From contig JAIPIM010000148.1 in NCBI GenBank assembly GCA_021734725.1, positions 1 through 9,553 on the forward strand: DNA of 9,553 nucleotides, given 5' to 3'. Below are positions 1-6,186 of this stretch, one piece after another; the stretch's first letter is position 1; the number at the start of each line of letters is the position of its first letter. This DNA is from Minisyncoccota bacterium. Lineage in GTDB: Bacteria; Verrucomicrobiota; Lentisphaeria; Oligosphaerales; MVZH01. A program made the translations under genes and the position numbers. The notes under the pieces are model-generated. The model had not been told where the DNA came from. It searched no databases and saw nothing but the letters and a program-made list of their open reading frames with translations.

Positions 1-306
1 GGGTATCAAGTTGTGTGGTCCAGCGGGAAGAATCTAGACATTATCCCGGCTGCCGCGGGCAAAGGTAAAGCCATTCGTTTTCTGCTGGATTATCGGACGT
101 TGTCACCTGACACCATTGTGGTGGCAGGCGACAGCGGGAATGACCGTTCCATGTTCGAAGAGTTCGCTCGGGGCATCATTGTGGCGAATGCTCAGCCTGA
201 GCTGAAAGCATACTACGAGGAGCACGCTGACGGCAACCTTTTCCTTGCATCCCGAGAGTGTGCGGCCGGGGTTGCGGAGGGGCTGAAAAGGTTCGGTGTT
301 TTATAG
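1..306 (+). CDS. HAD-family sugar-phosphate phosphatase, C-terminal part (sucrose-phosphatase type)
   Basis: Partial gene: the frame is open to the left edge and ends at TAG 304-306, so about 101 C-terminal residues are visible. Seen: SSGKNLDIIP, then a GKGKA segment, then GDSGNDRSMF. These correspond to the late HAD motifs of the sucrose-6-phosphate phosphatase / Cof-like group, in which the lysine orients the phosphate and the GDSGND aspartates bind Mg2+. The phrase 'LDI-P...GKG-A' is characteristic of sucrose-phosphatases and mannosylfructose-phosphate phosphatases, which hydrolyse the disaccharide phosphate made by the partner synthase. The next gene begins 38 bases downstream and encodes such a synthase, which supports this reading. 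The catalytic N-terminal DxDxT lies outside the window, and the substrate (sucrose-6F-phosphate or mannosylfructose-phosphate) cannot be fixed. The family is fairly certain and the exact substrate is inferred. Confidence 0.85.
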   Translation, partial: GYQVVWSSGKNLDIIPAAAGKGKAIRFLLDYRTLSPDTIVVAGDSGNDRSMFEEFARGIIVANAQPELKAYYEEHADGNLFLASRECAAGVAEGLKRFGVL

Positions 307-331
307 TCCGTCTGAGAACCGAGTCTAAACT

Positions 332-337
332 AAGGAG
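332..337 (+). promoter_or_regulatory. Shine-Dalgarno site setting the start of the glycosyltransferase
   Basis: AAGGAG lies 7 bases before the ATG at 345. The open frame continues upstream to 258, inside the phosphatase gene, but only the ATG at 345 has a strong ribosome binding site. The homology to GT4 synthases also begins after this ATG. Confidence 0.85.
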
Positions 338-344
338 AGTAGCT

Positions 345-1727
345 ATGACAAAACCGAAAGATGACCATCTCCATAATCAATTTGTGGGATCGAATCGGCC
401 TCATGTGCTCATGATTACGAATCATGGTATTCATCAGTGGGAATTCATCCCTGGGCTGCCGGATACTGGCGGCCAGAATGTTTTCGTTAACCAATTCACC
501 TCCAAGTTGGCCGATTTGGGGTTCAAGATCACCATTGTCAATCGCGGCGGTTACGAGCATCCGACTACCGGGGAGATGCATCGGGGCATTGATTATTACG
601 ACAAGCATCAGCGTATTCTTTACCTTGAAGACGGTGACGAGACGTTCATTCGCAAGGAAGACATGGATTCTCAGACGCCGAAACTGGCGAAGTTTCTCGT
701 AACCCAGATCAAGGATGAAGGGATCCCGGTGGATCTTATTCTGTCGCACTACTGGGATTCCGCCAAGGTGGGCATCCTGTTCAACAATGCGCGGGGCGAG
801 CATATCAAGCACATTTGGACACCACACTCTCTCGGTGCCATAAAAAAGAGGAACATGCCTCCGGACACGTGGGACGATCTGCGTATTGACGAACGGATCG
901 AGAACGAGAAGTGGATTGTTCCCCAGCTCGAAGGTGTGGCGGCCACCTCCTCACTGATTCGTGAATCTCTGAAAAACGATTACGGAAGTGACGAGCCTTA
1001 CTTCCTCCCGCCGTGTGTTAAGACGGACCGGTTTTTCTACCGTGATGTGGGTGCCGACCACGATGTCTGGGATTTCCTGAGTGAAACAACCGGACTGCCA
1101 AAAGACGACTGTCAGGCCGCCAAGATTGTCACGGAGATCAGCCGCACGGATAAGACGAAACGCAAGGATGTTCTCATCAAAGCATTTGCAAAGGTGCACG
1201 AGAAACTGCCTCAGACACTGCTTGTAATAGCCATTGACAAGACCGAGAAGGAGCTGGCCCAGGGCTTGTTCGATTTGATTGACGATCTCGATTTGAACAA
1301 TCATGTGGCCGCCATCGGGAACGAGTGGGAGCGTCTGCCGTTCTTATATTCCGTGACCGACATTTACTGTTCCCCCTCCGTGATGGAAGGGTTTGGGATG
1401 GCGGTTCAGGAGGCGGCCGCGACGCGCGTGCCGGTGGTCGGCAGCAATCGCATACCCTTCGTCGAAGAGTATTTGCTGGGCGACGACGTTGAGGAACAGG
1501 CGTTTGACGACATGACATCCGGCCCCTTGCGCATTGGCGAGGGCGGTATTGTTGTCCCGGCTGATGACGTTGCTGGATTTGCGCACGCCCTTGAAACGCT
1601 GCTCACGGACGAGACTCTGCGGCGAAAGACCGGTGAATGCGCATATCACATTACCGTTCCTTATTTTACGTGGGACGACATGACGCGACGATTCCTGCGG
1701 GAAGCGCATGTGTCTCTCCCGTTGTAA
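345..1727 (+). CDS. GT4 glycosyltransferase, sucrose-phosphate / mannosylfructose-phosphate synthase-like
   Basis: A 460-residue GT-B fold enzyme predicted to move a glucosyl or mannosyl unit from a nucleotide sugar to fructose-6-phosphate, giving a non-reducing disaccharide phosphate in the cytoplasm. Seen: DTGGQ near residues 40-44 (the GGQ loop of sucrose and sucrose-phosphate synthases), SHYWDS at 134-139 and TPHSLG at 159-164. In the C-terminal donor domain there is SRTDKTK with R267 and K272 spaced like the donor-phosphate-binding R-K pair, and the E-x7-E motif EGFGMAVQE (E348/E356). HYWD and TPHSLG followed by KKR resemble mannosylfructose-phosphate synthase (MfpsA) as I remember it, while GGQ and HSLG also fit sucrose-phosphate synthase. 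The phosphatase directly upstream and the GalT-like gene 49 bases downstream indicate one operon. The class is sure; the donor sugar is not. Confidence 0.88.
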   Translation: MTKPKDDHLHNQFVGSNRPHVLMITNHGIHQWEFIPGLPDTGGQNVFVNQFTSKLADLGFKITIVNRGGYEHPTTGEMHRGIDYYDKHQRILYLEDGDETFIRKEDMDSQTPKLAKFLVTQIKDEGIPVDLILSHYWDSAKVGILFNNARGEHIKHIWTPHSLGAIKKRNMPPDTWDDLRIDERIENEKWIVPQLEGVAATSSLIRESLKNDYGSDEPYFLPPCVKTDRFFYRDVGADHDVWDFLSETTGLPKDDCQAAKIVTEISRTDKTKRKDVLIKAFAKVHEKLPQTLLVIAIDKTEKELAQGLFDLIDDLDLNNHVAAIGNEWERLPFLYSVTDIYCSPSVMEGFGMAVQEAAATRVPVVGSNRIPFVEEYLLGDDVEEQAFDDMTSGPLRIGEGGIVVPADDVAGFAHALETLLTDETLRRKTGECAYHITVPYFTWDDMTRRFLREAHVSLPL

Positions 1728-1776
1728 GTGAACATTTCGCTTACATCAACCGGCACTTGGTCTATGTGAGGATTGT

Positions 1777-2910
1777 ATGGAGCACACAATTGATCGTTCT
1801 CAAATTGAAGCCATTTTGCAGGCGGAGGACTTGACCGGCCTGTCGGGGGATGAGATGGCGCGTTTTTTTCTCGACGAGGCGGGGTTGCGCAAGTACCTGC
1901 CGGATGGCGTCTGCCGTCAGGATCCGCGTGATGGCGCGAACATCATCTACAATTCGGCGCGGGCCAAGCGTCCGCATCACATCGGTGAGGCGGCGCCGGC
2001 GGTGGAACCTGACGCGAGTAAGTGTCCGGTGTGCAACGGCAATACGACCGGGATCCTGGATGTAGCTGAACTCAGTAGCGGGGTGACTTTCATAAACAAG
2101 AATCTTTTCCCGATTCTCTATCCACAGACCGAATCACAGTCCGGCGCGGGTCGGAAGGACGTTTTAGGAGAACGGTCGGCGTTCGGCTACCATTTTCTGC
2201 AGTGGACCTCATCGGTGCACACCAGAGACTGGCAGAATATGCCGTTGGCGGATCTTGTTGTCGTGGTGAGAAGACTTGCGGCGCTGGAGCGGAAACTGCT
2301 TTTCGATTCCGGTTCTATGATGCCTGATTTTGAGTCCTGGGATAACGTAAAGAACGCCCGTGGATTTGTGTCGATCATAAAAAACTTCGGGAAACTGGTG
2401 GGGGGATCCCTTGCTCACGGGCACCAGCAGATTGGATTCAGCAATATCATGCCCCGCGCCTTCCGCAATAATCTCCAGTATGCCCAGAAACATGGAGAAT
2501 TGTTTGCCGACACCATGGTGCGCGACAACCCGGCACATTTGCAGGTGGCGGATTTCGGATCCACGGTACTGCTGGTACCCTATTTCATGAAACGTCCGTA
2601 CGCGATGATGCTTTTTATCAAGGACACATCCCGGCAATATGTGTGTGAGCTTGGTGACGAAGAGGTCAGTGATCTGGCGGCGGGTATACACCATGCGGTA
2701 CGTGCTATCCTGACTGTTATGCCCGATAGTGGGCGTACCAGTGCTTACAACTTTGTCATCCACAACGGTCCGGGCGCCGGCCTCTATGTGGAATTCCTGC
2801 CTTACACGCAGGAGACCGGAGGATTCGAACATCTCGGTCTCTGGGTGTGTCAAAACAATCCGGAAAACGTTGCAAAGCAGTTGAAGGATGTTGTCGGTGC
2901 TGGACGCTGA
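1777..2910 (+). CDS. GalT-like nucleotidyltransferase (HIT superfamily)
   Basis: A 377-residue protein with the layout of galactose-1-phosphate uridylyltransferase (GalT). Seen: CPVC at residues 83-86 followed by GN (first two zinc ligands in GalT), NLFPILYP (the GalT 'N-FP-L' segment), and a histidine at 148 in VHTRDW that aligns with the third zinc-ligand region. Then comes a GGSLAHGHQQIG stretch whose H214-x-H216-x-Q218 matches the HPHxQ active site; H216 would be the histidine that becomes uridylylated. GalT exchanges NMP between a hexose-1-phosphate and a UDP-sugar; relatives include ADP-glucose and Ap4A phosphorylases. The usual proline between the histidines is a glycine here, so a different substrate is possible. 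A modest site (GAGG at 1768-1771) precedes the ATG. In this operon it could supply or recycle the donor for the upstream synthase, which is inference. I do not assign galT. Confidence 0.82.
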   Translation: MEHTIDRSQIEAILQAEDLTGLSGDEMARFFLDEAGLRKYLPDGVCRQDPRDGANIIYNSARAKRPHHIGEAAPAVEPDASKCPVCNGNTTGILDVAELSSGVTFINKNLFPILYPQTESQSGAGRKDVLGERSAFGYHFLQWTSSVHTRDWQNMPLADLVVVVRRLAALERKLLFDSGSMMPDFESWDNVKNARGFVSIIKNFGKLVGGSLAHGHQQIGFSNIMPRAFRNNLQYAQKHGELFADTMVRDNPAHLQVADFGSTVLLVPYFMKRPYAMMLFIKDTSRQYVCELGDEEVSDLAAGIHHAVRAILTVMPDSGRTSAYNFVIHNGPGAGLYVEFLPYTQETGGFEHLGLWVCQNNPENVAKQLKDVVGAGR

Positions 2911-2939
2911 ATCACGCAGAGGTTGGGAATGAACCATTT

Positions 2940-3344
2940 ATGAAACGGCTGCTTGCCATAGCGGCAGTAGCCGCCGCTGTTTGCTTTGCGGTCATTGCCG
3001 TCACCAATGTCATTGTCAATAAAGGCAAGGACACTATCGTCTTGGAATCGGGATATCGGGGACGATTCGAGGTGATCGGTTATGCTGACGGGTACATTCA
3101 GATTAAGACCCAGCATGGTCTCAGCACACAAACATTACCCCTGCACGAGATTCGGCGTATTCGATTTGCCAGCCACTTTGACGAAGGCAAAGCGCCTGAC
3201 ACAGTTACGTTTAAGTCCGGCAAAAGGGTCCCCTGCAAGGTGGTCAAATACGCGGGCGGTAAGCTGACGATCCGCTTGCCGAGCGGGCGGCGAAAACGGG
3301 GAGGAATCGGGGCGCTCAAGGGCATTCAGTTTTTCCGACCGTGA
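2940..3344 (+). CDS. Small membrane-anchored protein with two ~46-residue beta-rich repeats, unknown function
   Basis: A 134-residue protein starting at the ATG 29 bases after the GalT-like gene; only a weak GGGAA precedes it. An upstream extension of the frame overlaps the previous gene and carries no homology, so I reject it. Residues 4-26 form one hydrophobic segment after MKR, a signal anchor or uncleaved signal peptide; there is no convincing lipobox. The rest contains two similar units, residues 31-76 and 87-132, each running DT-hydrophobic-x-SG-x-R ... V..YA.G ... I ... G, and each ending in a hydrophobic Ile/Phe-rich segment. Such patterns resemble the small Sm-like or SH3-like beta-barrels common in anchored proteins of PVC bacteria; that comparison is from memory. 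The C-terminus is rich in Arg and Lys (GRRKRGG at 116-122). The function is not recognised. Position and strand place it last in the disaccharide operon. Confidence 0.75.
   Translation: MKRLLAIAAVAAAVCFAVIAVTNVIVNKGKDTIVLESGYRGRFEVIGYADGYIQIKTQHGLSTQTLPLHEIRRIRFASHFDEGKAPDTVTFKSGKRVPCKVVKYAGGKLTIRLPSGRRKRGGIGALKGIQFFRP
3030..3335 (+). repeat. Tandem protein-level duplication inside the small anchored protein
   Basis: Codons 31-76 (3030-3167) and 87-132 (3198-3335) encode two related units at an offset of 56 residues. Identities at this offset are D31/D87, T32/T88, S37/S93, G38/G94, R40/R96, V45/V101, Y48/Y104, A49/A105, G51/G107, I55/I111 and G60/G116, and many further positions are conservatively hydrophobic. 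A one-residue gap near the end lines up I74 with I129 and F76 with F131. I have not aligned the DNA copies base by base, but the many differing residues suggest an old duplication. Confidence 0.7.
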
Positions 3345-3368
3345 CAAAGTTTATCAGGTACTTCCCCG

Positions 3369-3392
3369 CAACAACTTGCATCACAGTTGTTG
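3369..3392. promoter_or_regulatory. Perfect 8+8 bp inverted repeat in the leader of the hybrid kinase gene, candidate operator
   Basis: CAACAACT (3369-3376) and AGTTGTTG (3385-3392) are exact reverse complements separated by 8 bases. They lie 62 bases before the preferred start codon, within the only sizeable non-coding gap on the + strand side (3345-3454). No T-run follows, so it does not look like a terminator of the upstream operon. A dyad of two 8-base half sites centred 16 bases apart is the usual shape for a dimeric repressor or response regulator site. No convincing -35/-10 pair could be placed next to it. Confidence 0.4.
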
Positions 3393-3445
3393 ACGTCGTA
3401 GACTATGTTTACAGTGGGGCGAAGTGTGTGAAGATTCGTATCATG

Positions 3446-3451
3446 AGGGGA
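3446..3451 (+). promoter_or_regulatory. Shine-Dalgarno site choosing the hybrid kinase start
   Basis: AGGGGA ends 3 bases before the ATG at 3455. The frame is open from a GTG at 3341, which overlaps the stop of the preceding gene, and there is another ATG at 3443. Neither has a comparable site, and the residues encoded before 3455 look like translated leader, so 3455 is preferred. Confidence 0.65.
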
Positions 3452-3454
3452 AGC

Positions 3455-6007
3455 ATGTCTGGGCCTCGGCAAAATAATGCGAAACACAATGACGCAGCCT
3501 CCCACGCTCTGGGGTCGCGTACAAGTGATGGCGGATCAGAAAGAGATGAGCACGCAGCCGTCCTTGGCGTGGATGTCGGCACCCCCGCGTTTCCTGCATT
3601 TCCAGTTGGTATCCATACGTATACATTGTCCGACAAAGGGGAGCTTATTTTCAGCGGAGCCAACGCCGCCGCGGACCGCCTGCTCGGTCTGGACAGCGCG
3701 GAATACATCGGCAAAAGGGCTGGGGAAGCGTTCCCATCCCTAATTGATACCGGCATCATCGAGAAGTACCGTCGCGTATGCGAGACTGGGGAGCCCTTGT
3801 ATGCCGACGACGTTGTTTACTGTGATGAACACCTGAGTAATCCTGTGAAAGTCCATGCATTTCGTCTCTCTCCCGACCATGTTGCCACACTTTTCTTTGA
3901 CGGTACTGGCCACAGGCCGGAAGAAGAACGTCTGAACGCACGGTTGGAGCTCGAGACCCTTGTCTCGCAGATTTCGGGTCGTTTCCTGCAGACCGCGGAT
4001 TTGAGCGAAGCGATCGACATGTCTCTGGGTGACGTCGGCGAGTCTCGGCATGCCAGTCGTGCGTATTTATTTCAGTTTCGAGACAACAGAGTTACCATGG
4101 ACAACACCCATGAGTGGTGTGCCGATGGAGTGGACCCGCAACAAGGCAATCTTCAGAATGTGCCGTGTGACCGTTTCCCCTGGTGGATGCAGCGACTGCA
4201 GAATGGGGAGGTCATCATTATCCCGGATGTCGAAGAAATGCCTGAGCAAGCGATTGCGGAGAAAGAGATACTGCAGGCGCAGGGCATTGTCTCACTGATT
4301 GTTCTCCCTTTCTACATGCGCGGAGAACTTAGTGGCTTCATAGGGTTCGATCACACGGTGCGAAAATCGGTATGGACGGACGATGACGTTACTCTTTTAC
4401 GTATGCTTGCAGGGGTTTTGGGCAATGCTCTTGAGAGGCAGCGGGCCGAGGACGCTTTGCGGGAAAGCGAGGAACGCTACAGCAACCTCTTCCAGCAATC
4501 GAAGGATGCCATTCTTCTGCACACTCTGACCGGCGATATGATTGATGTTAACTGGAAAGCGTTATTGCTTTTCGGGTACAGTCGCACGGAGATATTAAAA
4601 CGGTCGGTGTGCAGTTTGCATCCTTCTGAGGAGATACACCGTTGTCAACGAGCGTTTGAGGAGGTGGCGCGCAGCGGCGTCATCCACTTTGAGACCAAAT
4701 TCCAGAAGAAGAGCGGTGAAATTTTTCCGGCGGAGGTGTCGGGAAGCCTTATCACGATTGGGGGGCGGGATCTGATTTACGGTATGATTCGGGACATCAG
4801 CGGGCAGAAGCGGGCGGAAGAGGAGCGTTTTCGTCTGGAAGAGCGTTTGCGTCAGTCGCAGAAGATGGAAGCCATTGGTGAACTCGCGGGTGGGATTGCG
4901 CATGATTTCAACAACATTTTGACGGGTATTATGGGGAATGCCGAGTTATTGCAGATGACCGTCGATCGGGACCCGGAAGATAGTGAGCTTGTTAATCAGA
5001 TTGTCAAAGGGGCTCGCCGTGCAGCGGAATTGACCCACCAATTGTTGACGTTTTCCCGGCGCGGCAACTTTCAGAATATAGCGGTGGACATGCATCGGGT
5101 TATTCGGGAGGTGCATGATCTTCTTAATCGCAGTATTGATCCCGGGATTGACATGCGCGTCGAACTGGATGCCGAATGCAGCCATGTGATAGGGGACCCT
5201 TCCTGGCTGCAGACAGCGTTACTTAATCTCGGATTGAATGCGCGGGACGCCATGCCCAGGGGGGGGCGGTTGACCATAGCAACCCGGAATGTTTCGTTTG
5301 GCACCACTGCCAGCGCGGAGGGAACGGGAATTCTGAATGACCTTCTCCAGATTCGGGTGTCTGATACTGGCGAGGGCATTCCGGCGAGTATTCAAGATCG
5401 TGTTTTTGAACCTTTTTTTACGACGAAGTCACACGGGCACGGGACGGGAATGGGACTGGCCAGTGTCTACGGTTGCGTGAAACACCACGCCGGAACTATC
5501 GATATCCAGAGTTCTCCCGGCAAAGGCACGTCGTTCATCGTGCTGCTGCCGGTCACGTCGGCGGTGCCCGAACCCTCTGAGAAAGAAGACGTTGAAGCGA
5601 CGGACACAGCGCGCTCCGCGGACGGTCAATTCATGGTGATTGACGACGAAGATATTGTCTGCCAGTTTGCCGCGGCCGCCGTCAAGCGACTGGGGTATCG
5701 AGCGTCGACATTCCAAGACGGGCAATCAGCCCTTTCCTATTATGAGAAAAACTGGCGTAGTGTAGAATTGATTATCCTGGACATGCTGATGCCGGCGATG
5801 AACGGAGAGGAAGTCTTTCGTGAACTCAGGCGTATCAACCCTGATGCTTGTGTCCTCATAGCATCCGGATATTCGCATAACGCGGCAGTTGAACGACTGA
5901 TGGAGGACGGGGCCGTTGGTTTCCTGCATAAACCTTTTCAGCTTGATGAGCTGGCACGTATGATCTCGCAAGCTCTCGAATCGCCACGTGAGCGTAATCC
6001 GCAATAA
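3455..6007 (+). CDS. Hybrid sensor histidine kinase, PAS-GAF-PAS-HisKA-HATPase-REC
   Basis: An 850-residue, apparently soluble signalling kinase with no transmembrane segment. Domain order from sequence: a weak PAS-like sensor at about 50-145; a GAF domain at about 165-320 ending in the LLR..AG..GNALERQRAE coil that often follows GAF domains; a second PAS at about 340-455; HisKA with phospho-acceptor H483 in AGGIAHDFNN; and HATPase_c with N box N595 (GLNARDAM), DTGEGIP, FEPFFTTK and GTGMGLA. A C-terminal receiver has acidic pair D730/D731, phospho-acceptor D776, S804 and K826. All catalytic positions are present, so autophosphorylation and intramolecular transfer to D776 are expected. No Hpt or DNA-binding output is fused, so the partner must be elsewhere. 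The signal is unknown. The gene follows the disaccharide operon with its own 110-base leader and may be separately controlled. An 8-G run at 5259-5266 lies in the ATPase domain. Confidence 0.93.
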   Translation: MSGPRQNNAKHNDAASHALGSRTSDGGSERDEHAAVLGVDVGTPAFPAFPVGIHTYTLSDKGELIFSGANAAADRLLGLDSAEYIGKRAGEAFPSLIDTGIIEKYRRVCETGEPLYADDVVYCDEHLSNPVKVHAFRLSPDHVATLFFDGTGHRPEEERLNARLELETLVSQISGRFLQTADLSEAIDMSLGDVGESRHASRAYLFQFRDNRVTMDNTHEWCADGVDPQQGNLQNVPCDRFPWWMQRLQNGEVIIIPDVEEMPEQAIAEKEILQAQGIVSLIVLPFYMRGELSGFIGFDHTVRKSVWTDDDVTLLRMLAGVLGNALERQRAEDALRESEERYSNLFQQSKDAILLHTLTGDMIDVNWKALLLFGYSRTEILKRSVCSLHPSEEIHRCQRAFEEVARSGVIHFETKFQKKSGEIFPAEVSGSLITIGGRDLIYGMIRDISGQKRAEEERFRLEERLRQSQKMEAIGELAGGIAHDFNNILTGIMGNAELLQMTVDRDPEDSELVNQIVKGARRAAELTHQLLTFSRRGNFQNIAVDMHRVIREVHDLLNRSIDPGIDMRVELDAECSHVIGDPSWLQTALLNLGLNARDAMPRGGRLTIATRNVSFGTTASAEGTGILNDLLQIRVSDTGEGIPASIQDRVFEPFFTTKSHGHGTGMGLASVYGCVKHHAGTIDIQSSPGKGTSFIVLLPVTSAVPEPSEKEDVEATDTARSADGQFMVIDDEDIVCQFAAAAVKRLGYRASTFQDGQSALSYYEKNWRSVELIILDMLMPAMNGEEVFRELRRINPDACVLIASGYSHNAAVERLMEDGAVGFLHKPFQLDELARMISQALESPRERNPQ

Positions 6008-6010
6008 GTC

Positions 6011-6040
6011 GGGGCGTGGGGACCCTGCATGACGCGCCCC
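6011..6040 (+). terminator. GC-rich hairpin just after the hybrid kinase stop, possible terminator
   Basis: GGGGCG (6011-6016) pairs with CGCCCC (6035-6040); a T-G wobble and one G-C pair extend the stem to eight, leaving a loop of about 14 bases. It begins 3 bases after the stop codon. Only TTAAT follows and not a T-run, so it is at best a weak intrinsic terminator or an mRNA-stabilising stem. Confidence 0.3.
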
Positions 6041-6135
6041 TTAATCCGTGAGAAAACAAACATTCAAGGTTCAACATTTCGTGGTCCCGCGACCATTTCC
6101 CGCCTGGATACCTTGTTTGAGCACAACGGATTAAG
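6040..6135. repeat. Nested inverted-repeat element between convergent genes
   Basis: The gap 6008-6186 holds no gene. Its outer pair, CTTAATCCGT (6040-6049) and ACGGATTAAG (6126-6135), is a perfect 10+10 bp inverted repeat. Nested inside, in order, are CAAA 6057-6060 with TTTG 6116-6119, CAAGGT 6065-6070 with ACCTTG 6110-6115, and TGGTC 6082-6086 with GACCA 6091-6095. Together 25 base pairs can form in one co-linear fold. TGACG occurs at 6030-6034 and again at 6141-6145, each 5 bases outside the outer arms, which could be a target duplication or chance. It might be a MITE-like remnant, a bidirectional transcription end or a structured RNA; the sequence alone does not decide. Confidence 0.5.
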
Positions 6136-6186
6136 AAGTCTGACGTTACCCAACACTACGGAAAAGTCATGGATTCAGGGTAACCA

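Noticed and set aside
258..344. Upstream extension of the glycosyltransferase frame to an ATG-less or poorly supported start at 258
   Set aside because: It overlaps the phosphatase gene, has no ribosome binding site and adds residues unlike the family; AAGGAG sits just before the ATG at 345.
2992..3010. Lipobox at the cysteine near residue 15 of the small anchored protein
   Set aside because: The residue before the cysteine is valine and the hydrophobic stretch continues past it, so lipoprotein processing is unlikely.
3390..3409. TTGACG followed by TATGTT as a sigma-70 promoter
   Set aside because: The spacer is only 8 bases, against the usual 16-18. An alternative pair, TTGCAT with TAGACT at 17 bases, matches consensus too weakly to report as a promoter.
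3341..3454. GTG at 3341 overlapping the previous stop, giving an 888-residue kinase coupled to the upstream gene
   Set aside because: The extra residues have no domain features, the region contains a palindrome typical of a regulatory leader, and AGGGGA precedes the ATG at 3455.
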